DNA of 64,000 bases from J054 sp965221985 (GTDB lineage Bacteria > Pseudomonadota > Gammaproteobacteria > Steroidobacterales > GCA-2729495). Where the stretch lies: the NCBI GenBank assembly GCA_965221985.1, contig OZ244928.1, positions 1 to 64,000 of the forward strand, written 5' to 3'. How positions within the stretch are numbered: the first letter of the stretch is position 1; every line of letters starts with the position of its first letter. The notes under the pieces are model-generated. The model saw only the letters and a list, made by a program, of their open reading frames with translations. It searched no databases and was not told where the DNA came from. A program made the position numbers and the translations under genes. Positions 35,551 to 44,584 of the stretch are shown here, piece by piece.

Positions 35551-36033
35551 CTAGACGGCGATCGTAATAGAGTTCACCTGGTCGCCCTGCTCAACACTAT
35601 CCACAACGTCCAATCCGGCAGTCACTTTGCCGAATACGGTGTGGCGTCCGTCAAGGTGAGCTTGCGGACCGTGCGTAATAAAAAACTGACTACCGTTGGT
35701 GCCCGGTCCTGCATTGGCCATGGAAATCACGCCACGTTCGTGACGCAAGGGATTGCCGTCGAATTCATCGGCGAAACGGTAGCCAGGCCCACCACGACCG
35801 GTTCCGGTCGGATCACCGCCTTGAATCATGAAGTTCGCGATGACCCGATGAAATTGCGTGCCATCGTAAAATCCCTCACGCGCCAAGAAAATGAAATTAT
35901 TCACCGTCTGAGGTGCGTGCTCCGGAAATAGTTCCAAGACGATCTCGCCGCGCTCCATACTGATGTTGCAAACGTAAGTTCGATCAGTTTCGATTCGCAT
36001 GTCGGGTGGCTGATTCCATTGCTGGGCGGTCAT
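35551..36033 (-). CDS. Cyclophilin-type peptidyl-prolyl isomerase
   Basis: 160 residues without a signal peptide, so cytoplasmic. The cyclophilin core has FHRVIANFMIQGGDPTGTG, with the catalytic Arg and the Phe/Met/Gln pocket, GVISMANAGPGTNGSQFFI and HTVFGKV. It speeds proline cis-trans isomerisation during folding and is closest in type to bacterial PpiB. A short non-conserved N-terminal extension (MTAQQWNQPPDMRIE) precedes the domain. Confidence 0.92.
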   Translation of the reverse strand: MTAQQWNQPPDMRIETDRTYVCNISMERGEIVLELFPEHAPQTVNNFIFLAREGFYDGTQFHRVIANFMIQGGDPTGTGRGGPGYRFADEFDGNPLRHERGVISMANAGPGTNGSQFFITHGPQAHLDGRHTVFGKVTAGLDVVDSVEQGDQVNSITIAV

Positions 36034-36300
36034 TTTCGAATACTCCGGATTGTTTGATTTTGAAAAATAATAATCTACGCGCTTGGATAAAGACTATGCC
36101 AGACAATCCGCTGAAGATGCCACGCGATTCGATGAACCTGAATTAGAACCCAGGTTTTCCCTAAGCCGAACGGCGAATCGGTACCCGAGCATTACGCCCG
36201 TTTTGAAGCCTACTATTACTAGCCGATTCGATCCGCATTCTCGTCGTTTGTTTAGGACCTAGCAGCGCAAGATCGCAAGCGTGATCACAGCGCTTAGGGA

Positions 36301-36615
36301 TTAAGAGGCCCTGGCCTTATTCGCGTTGGCCTTTGCTTTAGCGCTACTGGAATTTGTAAGGTGTACGCGGCCGCGACGGCCACAGCGTCGTTCATTAAGG
36401 TCCGCGATGATCAGTTTCACCGCGCGGGTTACGGCTGTCTTTGACCCCTTGCGGTAACCGGTAATCACGTTGTCACCCTGCGTGATGGTATAGCGATGCC
36501 AAGTGCCAGTTTCGCCTTCAACCGGAGCGTCGGCTTGATCGACGGCATGTAGGGCAAACGGTTCGCCCTTGTTCGTGTCATCAACGGGCGTTGTATTCTT
36601 TTTATTGGTCGCCAT
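36301..36615 (-). CDS. Small basic protein of unknown function
   Basis: 104 residues, ATG with an AGGAG site. A central segment (WHRYTITQGDNVITGYRKGS) looks like a small beta sheet and is followed by a helix (AVTRAVKLIIADLNERRCG). The C-terminus is a Lys/Ala/Ser-rich tail reminiscent of nucleic-acid-binding tails. There is no export signal. I do not recognise a family. It stands alone, with gene-free stretches of 267 and 309 bp on its two sides. Confidence 0.6.
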   Translation of the reverse strand: MATNKKNTTPVDDTNKGEPFALHAVDQADAPVEGETGTWHRYTITQGDNVITGYRKGSKTAVTRAVKLIIADLNERRCGRRGRVHLTNSSSAKAKANANKARAS

Positions 36616-36924
36616 TTAGTACTCCTAACATCTGCAGTGTGTCCGTTTCGGCTGGCGGGATCACCGCAGCTACTGAAACGCATCGCCATTTACATTGCTC
36701 TACGGCAATTCTCAGGCATCATTGTGCTGCGCCCAGGAAATGTTAACGGTTCGGTGACGCCTTTCTTCATGTTGCAGCGCCCACCAACTGACGGGCTTGT
36801 GAAAAACCGGGCGCTCTGGCTCTAGAGGGGGGTCCAAGGACAGGAACGTGCACGGGAAACTAGGCACCCTAGCACCGAGCAGCAGTGCTTTCAATTCACC
36901 GCCAGGCGCGCCACTCCACCAGAG
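36616..36924. other. 309-bp gene-free stretch
   Basis: It lies between two leftward genes and should contain the promoter of the small basic protein gene. I see no hairpin with a T-tract, strong palindrome or coding frame with a good start. Confidence 0.4.
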
Positions 36925-38463
36925 CTAGGCTTGCGGCATTGCATCAAACGCAATGCTGACGCGGTTTGAAGCACTGGAAAAGGGCCGAGTCGCGTGTCGA
37001 AAATAGGAGGGAAAAATCACCAATCGCCCGGGCTTTGGTTCCACCAAGTGGACAGGCGACTCATCTACGGGCGCGAATTCTGGCGGCGAACCACCGAATT
37101 CTAGCCAGCCGGCGTGAGCTCGGTGGGCGTCCATACCGGGTGGCAGATTTACATAGTAGACACCGCTTACAAAACCCAGGGGATGCAAATGCGGCAACTG
37201 CCGACCGCCGGCGGCCAATACCGTGCCCCATACGCGCAAGCGGCAGTCTTTGCTTGCATAGACCATGACCGGATGCCCCGTGCGATCTTTGTCGCGCATC
37301 CGCTGCTTGTAGGCGGCAACGGCATCCAAAAAAACTCCCCGCAGACACTCAAGAACCGGTTCCTGATCGAGATCGAGCTCGCCAGTTTGCCGTCCGCCCT
37401 GGGTTGCTTTGCTCACCGGTTCCGAAAGTAGCGAAGCATCCACCAAGAGAATTCGCTCTAATGCACCGTTGAATTCCTCAAGGTTCGCAAAGGCGCTGGG
37501 GCATTCGATATCTCTAACGGCGATCAATCCTTCATAGTCGAGTAGGTCGAGAGCCTCTTGTCGCCCGCCCTGGGCTGTCAGAATCCCCGCATAGGCCGAC
37601 AAGACCAAACGCTCGCCCGGATGACGCCGGAGAAACTCCGTGCAGTGATCCAAGCCCGCTTCGGCAAGACCTTCGGTATTCAGCAGCCAGGCAAGGTCGT
37701 GCACTGCGCGCGCGTTGTTGGCATTGCACACCATAGCTCGGCGCAGGACGCTCCGGGCTGCATCCAGCTGACCCTCCGCGCGCAGAGCTTGAGCCAGATT
37801 AATCAAGGCAAGGTCGTCGGCGGGATTGCGCCGAGTGGCATCCTGCAAGACCTGGATGGCTTCGCTGTACCGTTGAAGGCAAAGCAAAACCGCACCTCGA
37901 CTCGCCAAAACATGCGCATCGCCCGGCACCTTTTTCAAAGCATGGGCACACAGCTTAAGCGCTTCATCCCCACGGCCTGCGTCGGCCAGGGCGGAAACAA
38001 GATTGCACTGTACTTCCAAGTCATCGGGAACCAGTTGCAGATAGCGTTTATGTAAATCTATGGCTTCACACAGGCGGCCGCGATACTGAGCCAGGGCACC
38101 CAAATTGGCCAAGGGTCGGCGCGCTTGAGGATCCCGCGCCAAGGCAGCACGCCAATGGCGGTCCGCCTCGGCCAGGTCGCCTAGCGCCAAAGCGCTTAGA
38201 GCCAACTCATTGTTTATTTGGGGGTTTTCGGGCTCTACTTCCAGGGCTCTGCGCAGCAGCTCAAGGGAAATACTCAAGTCATTCATGTCGCGCGCTAGAC
38301 TGCCGCGTAAGCGCAGTGCCTGCGCGTGCTTCGGCCGAGATTCAAGCAATTCATCGTAGGCCCGCGCGGCGGCAAGCAATTCCCCAGCTTTGTGGTGGCG
38401 CATGGCCGATCGCAATAGTCCATCGAGCGCGGCATTCGGATCGGGATCGGGTGCAAAAATCAT
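36925..38463 (-). CDS. TPR protein with C-terminal 2OG-Fe(II) oxygenase domain
   Basis: 512 residues. About eight TPR units fill residues 10-290 (recurring patterns such as YDELLESRPKHAQALRLRG and FLRRHPGERLVLSAYAG). The last 200 or so residues match the 2OG-Fe(II) oxygenase type with a short facial triad: HLHPLGFVSGVYYVN, then PGRLVIFPSYFRHATRPF with the distal His, and RVSIAFDAMP with the 2-oxoglutarate-binding Arg. A TPR-tethered protein or peptide hydroxylase is plausible. The gene is divergent from the luciferase-like gene across 152 bp. Confidence 0.82.
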   Translation of the reverse strand: MIFAPDPDPNAALDGLLRSAMRHHKAGELLAAARAYDELLESRPKHAQALRLRGSLARDMNDLSISLELLRRALEVEPENPQINNELALSALALGDLAEADRHWRAALARDPQARRPLANLGALAQYRGRLCEAIDLHKRYLQLVPDDLEVQCNLVSALADAGRGDEALKLCAHALKKVPGDAHVLASRGAVLLCLQRYSEAIQVLQDATRRNPADDLALINLAQALRAEGQLDAARSVLRRAMVCNANNARAVHDLAWLLNTEGLAEAGLDHCTEFLRRHPGERLVLSAYAGILTAQGGRQEALDLLDYEGLIAVRDIECPSAFANLEEFNGALERILLVDASLLSEPVSKATQGGRQTGELDLDQEPVLECLRGVFLDAVAAYKQRMRDKDRTGHPVMVYASKDCRLRVWGTVLAAGGRQLPHLHPLGFVSGVYYVNLPPGMDAHRAHAGWLEFGGSPPEFAPVDESPVHLVEPKPGRLVIFPSYFRHATRPFSSASNRVSIAFDAMPQA

Positions 38464-38615
38464 GGCTTATCGGATACCAGGAAGACATCAAAACCCAGGC
38501 ATTTTAGGCGAAAGCGTCGTGATGCCGGCCAAGTCTAGTAATACGCCGCTCAAGGCCCTATCTTTGCCGGCCCAGCAATCCGCCCAACTAACCAGACAAC
38601 GCCGAGGACAATAAT

Positions 38616-39644
38616 GTGGACGTCGATCTGATTCTAGAACCTGATCTCAACCCAAGCCAAATTACCGAACTGGGCCTGGCCGCGGAAAAATACGGAATCC
38701 GGGCGATATGGACCTCAAACTACTTCGCCCACTGGGATCCATTCCTAAGTCTCGCCAAATTAGCGGAGTCAACTTCGCGAATTCGCATGGGTGCCTTGGC
38801 AGTTAGTCCCTTCGAAATGCACCCGCTCAAAATCGCCAATGCGCTCCTGACCCTCAACGAAATCAGTAAGGGTAGGGCCCAGGTTGCCGTGGGCGCGGGT
38901 GAAGGCAACCTCGACGCGATGGATTTGAAAAAGCCTAAGAAAGTTGTCTTGGCGATTCGAGAAGCCATTGAGATCGTACGACTTGCCGCCCGTGGGGGCC
39001 TTAAGCGTGGGTATAAGGGCGAAATCTACAACGTCAATCTGCCTTGTGCCTACGACTGGCTGCAGGCGAAACCACCCACTGTTTACGGTACCGCTTACCG
39101 ACCCATGATGATGCGCATGGAAGGCCGAATCGCCGATGGAGTGTTCGTTGGCTGCACGCCACCGGAAATCGTCGAACCCGCAATGGAAAACGTCCGCACC
39201 GGCATCGAACGACGCGACGCACCGCCGGAAGATTTTCGCGTCAATACGTTTTGGGGTTGGCATATCAAGAAAGACCGCGACGCGGCCTTTCGCGAATCGC
39301 GCCGGGAACTGCCCTGGCGGGCCCGCAAGCTCGACCCGGAACTCACCAAGCTTTATCTAGACGAAGATGAAGTCAAGATCGTCACGGACAATTTCCAAAA
39401 CTACGTAGATGCCTATTTCAGTCATTCCGACGAGGTGAAAGGGGTTCCGCAGGAGATTTCCAACAAGCTTGCCGTGGGACTGACTTCCACTGGCGGTCTC
39501 GAGGATTTGGACCGCGAAATCGCCCGCTTCGAAAAGTTTGGTCGCGCCGGCCTCACGGAAATCGCGCTGCGTCTGCACGCCGATCCCATGGAAGCGCTAA
39601 AGATCATCGGAGAAAAAGTCGTTCCTCGGCTGCGGCAAATCTAG
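38616..39644 (+). CDS. LLM-class flavin (F420/FMN)-dependent oxidoreductase
   Basis: 342 residues from GTG 38616, with GAGGA about 8 bp before; the ATG at 38614 is out of frame. It is a TIM-barrel luciferase-like protein: an N-terminal beta strand VDLILEP, AIWTSNYFAHWDPFLSLA, GALAVSPFEMHPLKIA and GRAQVAVGAGEG. Members use reduced FMN or F420 to oxidise or reduce small molecules; the cofactor cannot be decided here. No partner flavin reductase is adjacent, although flavin-reductase-like proteins are encoded about 12 kb to the right. Confidence 0.85.
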   Translation: MDVDLILEPDLNPSQITELGLAAEKYGIRAIWTSNYFAHWDPFLSLAKLAESTSRIRMGALAVSPFEMHPLKIANALLTLNEISKGRAQVAVGAGEGNLDAMDLKKPKKVVLAIREAIEIVRLAARGGLKRGYKGEIYNVNLPCAYDWLQAKPPTVYGTAYRPMMMRMEGRIADGVFVGCTPPEIVEPAMENVRTGIERRDAPPEDFRVNTFWGWHIKKDRDAAFRESRRELPWRARKLDPELTKLYLDEDEVKIVTDNFQNYVDAYFSHSDEVKGVPQEISNKLAVGLTSTGGLEDLDREIARFEKFGRAGLTEIALRLHADPMEALKIIGEKVVPRLRQI

Positions 39645-39951
39645 GGCGGCACCGGCCGCTTGCCGGGACCGCATCGCCACCACGGCAGCAGAATCCCTGG
39701 CCACCGGCACGACTGAACTGTTGGGATGCCGGCCCGCAGACCTTGGCGGGCCTACGCTTCCGGCAATCTAGGCAATTGGGCCGTCGCAGCTTCCGGCGCC
39801 GATATCAGGCTTGGATTCGCCCGCCCAAGAGGCCCTGCAAAGGCCTTTTCTTGGCTATATAATGCCAGGGCTTCTATTTCGCTTGCTTCGAGTCTGGGGA
39901 CCTGTCGTCTACTAACTTCTTAAGCGGTGACTAGAACGTTTAGGAGGGAAA
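39645..39951. other. 307-bp upstream region of the RRM-protein gene
   Basis: Gene-free. It includes the promoter at 39835-39863 and a predicted 5' leader of about 80 nt that ends in a near-ideal AGGAGGG ribosome-binding site (39942-39948). Long leaders are common in cold-inducible RNA-binding protein genes. Confidence 0.45.
39835..39863 (+). promoter_or_regulatory. Sigma-70-type promoter of the RRM-protein gene
   Basis: A perfect TATAAT -10 element at 39858-39863, with a weak -35 (CTGCAA at 39835-39840) at 17-bp spacing. Predicted transcription start is near 39870. Confidence 0.6.
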
Positions 39952-40239
39952 ATGGCTAAGAAACTATACGTCGGCAACCTGCCGTACTCATCCACCGATG
40001 ACACGCTCCGTGAGACTTTCAGTCAGCACGGCACCGTCGATTCGGCGACCATCATTAACGACCGCGATACTGGGCGAAGCAAGGGGTTCGGCTTTGTCGA
40101 AATGTCTTCCGAGAGCGAAGCCCAAGCTGCCATCGAAGCACTGGACGGTACCAGTCTTGATGGCCGCCAAATCAAAGTCAACGAGGCCCGGCCGCGTGAA
40201 CCACGCGCGAATCGAGGCGGTGGAGGCGGTCGCTGGTAG
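39952..40239 (+). CDS. RRM-domain RNA-binding protein
   Basis: 95 residues. A single RRM with RNP2 (LYVGNL, 5-10) and RNP1 (KGFGFVEM) and a Gly-rich C-terminus (NRGGGGGRW). It is of the type seen in cold-inducible Rbp proteins of cyanobacteria and many proteobacteria, which bind single-stranded RNA. A strong promoter, a strong ribosome-binding site and a strong terminator indicate high monocistronic expression. Confidence 0.93.
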   Translation: MAKKLYVGNLPYSSTDDTLRETFSQHGTVDSATIINDRDTGRSKGFGFVEMSSESEAQAAIEALDGTSLDGRQIKVNEARPREPRANRGGGGGRW

Positions 40240-40260
40240 CTGACCGCAAACCCACCACAA

Positions 40261-40289
40261 AAAACCCCCGCTGCGGCGGGGTTTTTTTT
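40261..40289 (+). terminator. Strong rho-independent terminator
   Basis: Stem CCCCGC (40266-40271) / GCGGGG (40276-40281) with loop TGCG, preceded by A residues and followed by eight T residues. It ends the RRM gene and, given the A-run on the left, may also act on the convergent cysteine-hydrolase transcript. Confidence 0.9.
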
Positions 40290-40320
40290 CGCGACCGTAA
40301 AACAAATCTTGCAGTTCATC

Positions 40321-41034
40321 CTAAAATCCCACGCCGCGAACATCGCGAATCGGCGGAAAGCCGGGATGATTCTGTAACCACTCGCTGACAGCCGCCACCG
40401 GCTCAACATCGGCGTACTTCAACATCAGGTCGCAAAGATTTGCGAAGTGCGGAATCTCATGCTTGTCGGCCACGCATTCCTCGGGAACAATCGTTCGATA
40501 GCCCATGGATAAAGCGCTCACCGCGCTAGCGCGAACGCAACCGGACGTACTTCCGCCGGTGAGGATGACGGTATCGACTTTGTGCCAAACCAATAAGGAT
40601 GGAATCAGCGTGTCATGAAATACGCTCGCCATGCGTTTGTCGACAATAGCGTCGTAATCACGGTCGATTTCCAAGCGCAGATCAAATGCGGCCCGCTCGT
40701 CACCATGCTTTATATTTTGCAAAGAGTCCGGAGTATTAGTGCGCGTACCCCAAACTCCCGCATCATCCGCATGTTGCATGTAGGCGACATATGTCCATAT
40801 CACCGGCATATTCTTTTTGCGCGCCAAAGACGATAACCCATTGATGTAATCAATTTGACGGGGGTCAGTTTGGTACGCGGTGGAAAAATGATCAATATCA
40901 GTATACGCACGTTGCAAATCGATATTGATGATGGCGGCCTTCTCCCCAAATCCAAATTTCGCACGATTTGGGTTGGACTTAACCTGATGCCAATACTCAC
41001 GCGGCGTTAGATCAGAGATTTGCATTACGGGCAT
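40321..41034 (-). CDS. Isochorismatase-like cysteine hydrolase
   Basis: 237 residues from the ATG at 41034-41032, which follows a GGGAAG site; a 14-codon longer frame exists. The catalytic triad of the family is visible as D39 (INIDLQRAY), K133 (VDKRMAS) and C166 (GGSTSGCVRAS), with the cis-peptide GGS motif. Such enzymes hydrolyse isochorismate, N-carbamoylsarcosine, nicotinamide or similar amides; the presence of Cys166 favours an amidase. The substrate is unknown. Confidence 0.87.
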   Translation of the reverse strand: MPVMQISDLTPREYWHQVKSNPNRAKFGFGEKAAIINIDLQRAYTDIDHFSTAYQTDPRQIDYINGLSSLARKKNMPVIWTYVAYMQHADDAGVWGTRTNTPDSLQNIKHGDERAAFDLRLEIDRDYDAIVDKRMASVFHDTLIPSLLVWHKVDTVILTGGSTSGCVRASAVSALSMGYRTIVPEECVADKHEIPHFANLCDLMLKYADVEPVAAVSEWLQNHPGFPPIRDVRGVGF

Positions 41035-41157
41035 GCTCAACTTCCCTAAGAATGTAAGGCTTGGACGAGGACGCAAATGCTAACAATTTGCATTGCGTCA
41101 GCATTATCTTTCGGCATTGCGGACTAAGTCTCTGTACCTAAGCTTTTTCAGCATGAG

Positions 41158-42738
41158 CTACTTGAGACTCAAATAACGGGTGGGCGGGGTACCCAGCAGC
41201 GCGTCCTGCCAGCCTTGCACGCGCGGACTCACTAAAACCTTGCTGAGATACCAATAGATCGGCAAGATTGGCTGATCTTTCAACAGCATGCGTTCGGCAG
41301 TCAGTAATAAGTCGATTCGTTCGGCCGTGTCTTCCTCGGCGTTTGCTCTATCCAACAATTCGTCATAGTCGGAATTGCGATATCCGGCCAGATTATCTGT
41401 GCTATCGCTGCGGTATCGCTGCAGGAATGCATAAGCATCATCAAATACCGCAAACTGACCGGAACGCGCGACCACGAAATCCTTGCCCCGCAGGCGGCCG
41501 ATCAGCGCACGCCCCTCGATATTTTCTACCTGGGTCCGGACACCAATGGCTCGCCACATGGCTGTGATCGCCACCATGACCTTGCGATTTTCTTCTTGCG
41601 TATCGTAAATCAAGGGAATACTCAGGGGCTTGTCAGGACCATAGCCAGCATCGGCCAGCAGCCGACGCGCCTGCTCTTGACGCGCGGCGAAGCTCCCTTG
41701 CATTTCCGGCAACACCAAGCCTGGATAGCCGCCGATCCCGGGCGTGATCAAAGTTGGCGCGGCCCGTGCACCACCCTGCATCACCGCATTGGCAATTGCC
41801 TCATGGTCGACGGCCAAGAACAAGGCACGCCGTACCCGAGGGTCATCGACGGGTGCGCGGGACAAGTTGAATACCAAGTGATAATTGGCCTGGATAGGAT
41901 TGACATGCAGGACATCGGGCATGTTTTCGCGCAGCCACTGGAGTTGATCCGGCGGCGCCAACAATATGGTGTGTAATTCGCCCGCGCGAAACTGACGGAA
42001 CGCCGCCCCGAGGTCCTGGACGGGCCGCCAATAGACAACATCTATGCTCACACTATCGGCCGCGTGATAGTAAGGGTTACGCTCCAAACGCATGTGGACT
42101 TGCGGCACTCGCTCCGTCAGTACATAGGGGCCGCTGCTAACCATCAATCCCGGGCGAGTCCAATTTCGGCCGTGCTTCTCGATGATATGACGCGGCACTG
42201 GCGTGCCTTGGCTATTGGCCAGTAGCTGAATGAAATAGGGGGCCGGACGCGCCAAGCGAATTTCCAATGTTCCGGCGTCAATGGCCGCGACACCCAGCTT
42301 TTCGGCAGGCTGCTCGCCCGCTATGACAGCTGCCGCGCCGTCAATCACACGAAACATACCAGCGCCCGGCGCGGCGGTCGCGGGATCAAGCAGGCGCTGA
42401 AAAGAATAGACAAAGTCATGGGCCGTTAAAGGCTGACCGTCGGACCACTTAAGTTGCTCCCGCAACTCGAATCGATAAGTGAGTAAATCCGAGCTGAGGC
42501 TCCATGAAATCGCGGCGCCGGGAACAGGTTCGCCGGCCTTGCCACGCACGACCAAACCTTCGACCAGGTCTGATAAGACGGGACTGGCCGGCGTGGCCGT
42601 GCCACGACTTGGATCTAGCGAGGGCGGATCGATGGTGGCACCACGCTGAATAATCTGAGCACCAACGCCAAGCGTCGGCACCCCCAACAAGCCGAAACCC
42701 AATATGAGTATGGAAAGGCATAAACGGCGAAAATTCAT
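41158..42738 (-). CDS. Peptide/oligopeptide ABC transporter substrate-binding protein
   Basis: 526 residues from the ATG at 42738, following AGGAC, with a clear signal peptide ending near GVGAQ. It belongs to the OppA/DppA type (SBP family 5): an early RGATIDPPSLDPSRGTATP segment, LKWSDGQPLTAHDFVYSFQR and RRALFLAVDHEAIANAV. It should bind peptides or related solutes in the periplasm. It has no lipobox and no permease or ATPase genes beside it, so it is an orphan receptor in this window. Confidence 0.88.
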   Translation of the reverse strand: MNFRRLCLSILILGFGLLGVPTLGVGAQIIQRGATIDPPSLDPSRGTATPASPVLSDLVEGLVVRGKAGEPVPGAAISWSLSSDLLTYRFELREQLKWSDGQPLTAHDFVYSFQRLLDPATAAPGAGMFRVIDGAAAVIAGEQPAEKLGVAAIDAGTLEIRLARPAPYFIQLLANSQGTPVPRHIIEKHGRNWTRPGLMVSSGPYVLTERVPQVHMRLERNPYYHAADSVSIDVVYWRPVQDLGAAFRQFRAGELHTILLAPPDQLQWLRENMPDVLHVNPIQANYHLVFNLSRAPVDDPRVRRALFLAVDHEAIANAVMQGGARAAPTLITPGIGGYPGLVLPEMQGSFAARQEQARRLLADAGYGPDKPLSIPLIYDTQEENRKVMVAITAMWRAIGVRTQVENIEGRALIGRLRGKDFVVARSGQFAVFDDAYAFLQRYRSDSTDNLAGYRNSDYDELLDRANAEEDTAERIDLLLTAERMLLKDQPILPIYWYLSKVLVSPRVQGWQDALLGTPPTRYLSLK

Positions 42739-42880
42739 GCCGTCCTGTACCGCCAAACTGAAACGATAAAAAATATGCCCTCTCCTGGTCACAGTGCGAG
42801 ACTCACGGCCGAGAGTTATCGGGCAGCAACCGCGCCCGCGAATCGCTAGAATGGCTGCAGCCGGAGCTAGGAGTGTGAAC

Positions 42881-43084
42881 GTGGATCATGATACGCGTCT
42901 TGAGACCTTAGAAATCAAATGCGCCCATCTTGAACACAACCTACAAGAACTTAGCGATGTGGTCTACGCACAGCGAAAACAACTGGACAAGTCCTTGGCG
43001 CTCAACCAGCAGTTGGTTAAACAGGTGGACGTGCTTGCCGAGCGCATCGAAACCCAAGACCAGGAGCCGCCTCCACATTACTAG
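42881..43084 (+). CDS. slyX: SlyX family protein
   Basis: 67 residues from GTG 42881 with a TAGGAG site; the frame extends upstream without support. The whole protein is a coiled coil (RLETLEIKCAHLEHNLQELS, then LNQQLVKQVDVLAERI) ending in PPPHY, the conserved SlyX C-terminus. SlyX is a small cytoplasmic protein of unknown function found mainly in Proteobacteria, often near fkpA or slyD; neither is seen here. Confidence 0.85.
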   Translation: MDHDTRLETLEIKCAHLEHNLQELSDVVYAQRKQLDKSLALNQQLVKQVDVLAERIETQDQEPPPHY

Positions 43085-43191
43085 CTCGAGCTCGCGGGCG
43101 ACCACTCAGACGCGGTTGAATACGCCCGTCGCCGTGCTTCCAGCGCCCAGACGCGGCTTTCCCAAGCAATGCTTAAAAATCAAATAGCGGT

Positions 43192-43704
43192 TCATCGCAG
43201 CCAAGTCTGCTTCGCGCCGTAGCCGAGTTTCCACAACCACGTTTCCGTATATAGGATTTTCTCCGGCATGACTTTGAGCACCTGCCGCTCAAATGGCTGA
43301 CTTGTATCCATGGCGAGGTCGTGCATCCATTCATACCAGCGGAATATTTTCATGCCACGATCCCAAGCGGGCGAATGGGGTTCGATGATCGCGGCCTGAC
43401 CAAATAATTGCGCGCCGCGGGCAGAATGCCAGCCATGGTAAGGCCCGTTCACTGCCACACACACGCGCGAGTCGCGCAGCATGGCCTTTAGCTTTGGGGT
43501 ACCGGGATCCGGCAGCATATACATTTCCAGACCATCGGCCCAATACTCAATCGGACTGGCAATGGGCTGGCCGTCGGCCTGATTGGTTGCCAGGACGCAC
43601 ATATTCGTCGTGCCCAGCAATTGCTGTATGCGATCCTCGAGCTGATCGCGCGGCAGCGCCTTGTCCGGCCAAGGTGGTTCCACCCAAGGATATGCAGTAC
43701 TCAT
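43192..43704 (-). CDS. PNPOx-like flavin-binding split-barrel protein
   Basis: 170 residues, ATG with an AGGA site. The N-terminal half has the split-barrel pattern of the pyridoxamine-phosphate-oxidase-like family (MCVLATNQADGQPIASPIEY, MLRDSRVCVAVNGPY). It is distinct from true PdxH and lacks its C-terminal domain. Members bind FMN, F420 or heme and reduce small molecules. It is the last gene of the leftward redox run, 73 bp after the NmrA-like gene. Confidence 0.75.
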   Translation of the reverse strand: MSTAYPWVEPPWPDKALPRDQLEDRIQQLLGTTNMCVLATNQADGQPIASPIEYWADGLEMYMLPDPGTPKLKAMLRDSRVCVAVNGPYHGWHSARGAQLFGQAAIIEPHSPAWDRGMKIFRWYEWMHDLAMDTSQPFERQVLKVMPEKILYTETWLWKLGYGAKQTWLR

Positions 43705-43776
43705 GGCTTTATCCTGCTAAACTAAACAATTCGCGCGACGACGCTCTTGAAGACTTGATTGGTAATGCATCAACAA

Positions 43777-44556
43777 CTAGTCCCAAGGCGCCTTGATTTC
43801 GGGATCAGCCGCAGCAAAGGTCTTGTTAATTGTGCGGTCATCGTCTAACACACCGACGATCAAACGTGCGAGATCACCGCGACTAATAAAGCCAAAGGCC
43901 TTGCGGTCTTCCGACAAATAGCCGCGGCCTGAGGCCGGCTTTGGCGGCAAACCACCCGGTCTAATGATGGTGTAGTCAAGGCCACTGGCACGTAGGTGGT
44001 CCTCGGCCTGAGTTTTTAAGGGCAGAATGCCCCGTAAAGCAATGCGAGAAATCCAGGGAACCGTGTCGTAGCTATCGCCCGAACCAATGGTCGTGATTAG
44101 CACCATACGTTTAACACCGGCGGCTCGGGCTGCATCGATGATATTTTGGTTACCGATGCCATCGGGTGCGGGATCACAACTATAGCAACCGATGGTGCTC
44201 ACAACGGCTCGAAAGTCGTTGCTCGCAAAAGCTTGTCGTAGAGCCTCCAGGTCGAAAGCATCAGCTACGACTATGTCGGCTTCTATGGCTTCCAATGCGC
44301 TGCGATCGGAGGTGGCGCGTACCGCAGCAGTGACCGGTTCACCGCGTGCGCGCAAGATTTTCGCAACTTCTAGACCCGTATTTCGCGTGGCCCCGAAGAG
44401 TAAAACCGGTTGCCGGTCAAGCTGGCTCGCCGCAGCAGGCTGCAATTCAAAAGTAGACTCCGGCACGCGTGCTTGCAGGCTCATGGCCACGAATGCGACC
44501 AGCGCCAGGAGCACGACTAAGATGCCCAGCAATATCTTAAAAAGTTTTTTCAACAT
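43777..44556 (-). CDS. Membrane-anchored NmrA-like NAD(P)-binding protein
   Basis: 259 residues, ATG with a GGAG site. One N-terminal membrane helix (about 8-26) is followed by an atypical SDR domain: LLFGATRNTGLEVAKIL cofactor loop, VVADAFDLEALRQAF, VLITTIGSGDSY and YTIIRPGGLPPKP. The positively charged MLKKLFK end suggests an N-in anchor, which would place the domain outside the cytoplasm. It is part of the leftward run, 28 bp after the propeller/NTF2 gene. The substrate is unknown. Confidence 0.78.
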   Translation of the reverse strand: MLKKLFKILLGILVVLLALVAFVAMSLQARVPESTFELQPAAASQLDRQPVLLFGATRNTGLEVAKILRARGEPVTAAVRATSDRSALEAIEADIVVADAFDLEALRQAFASNDFRAVVSTIGCYSCDPAPDGIGNQNIIDAARAAGVKRMVLITTIGSGDSYDTVPWISRIALRGILPLKTQAEDHLRASGLDYTIIRPGGLPPKPASGRGYLSEDRKAFGFISRGDLARLIVGVLDDDRTINKTFAAADPEIKAPWD

Positions 44557-44584
44557 CTACACTACTCCGTTAACTGCGGCCGGT

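Noticed and set aside
36117..36170. AACCTG/CAGGTT hairpin between the cyclophilin and small basic protein genes
   Set aside because: The stem is short and there is no T-tract on the strand of the genes, so it is not convincing as a terminator.
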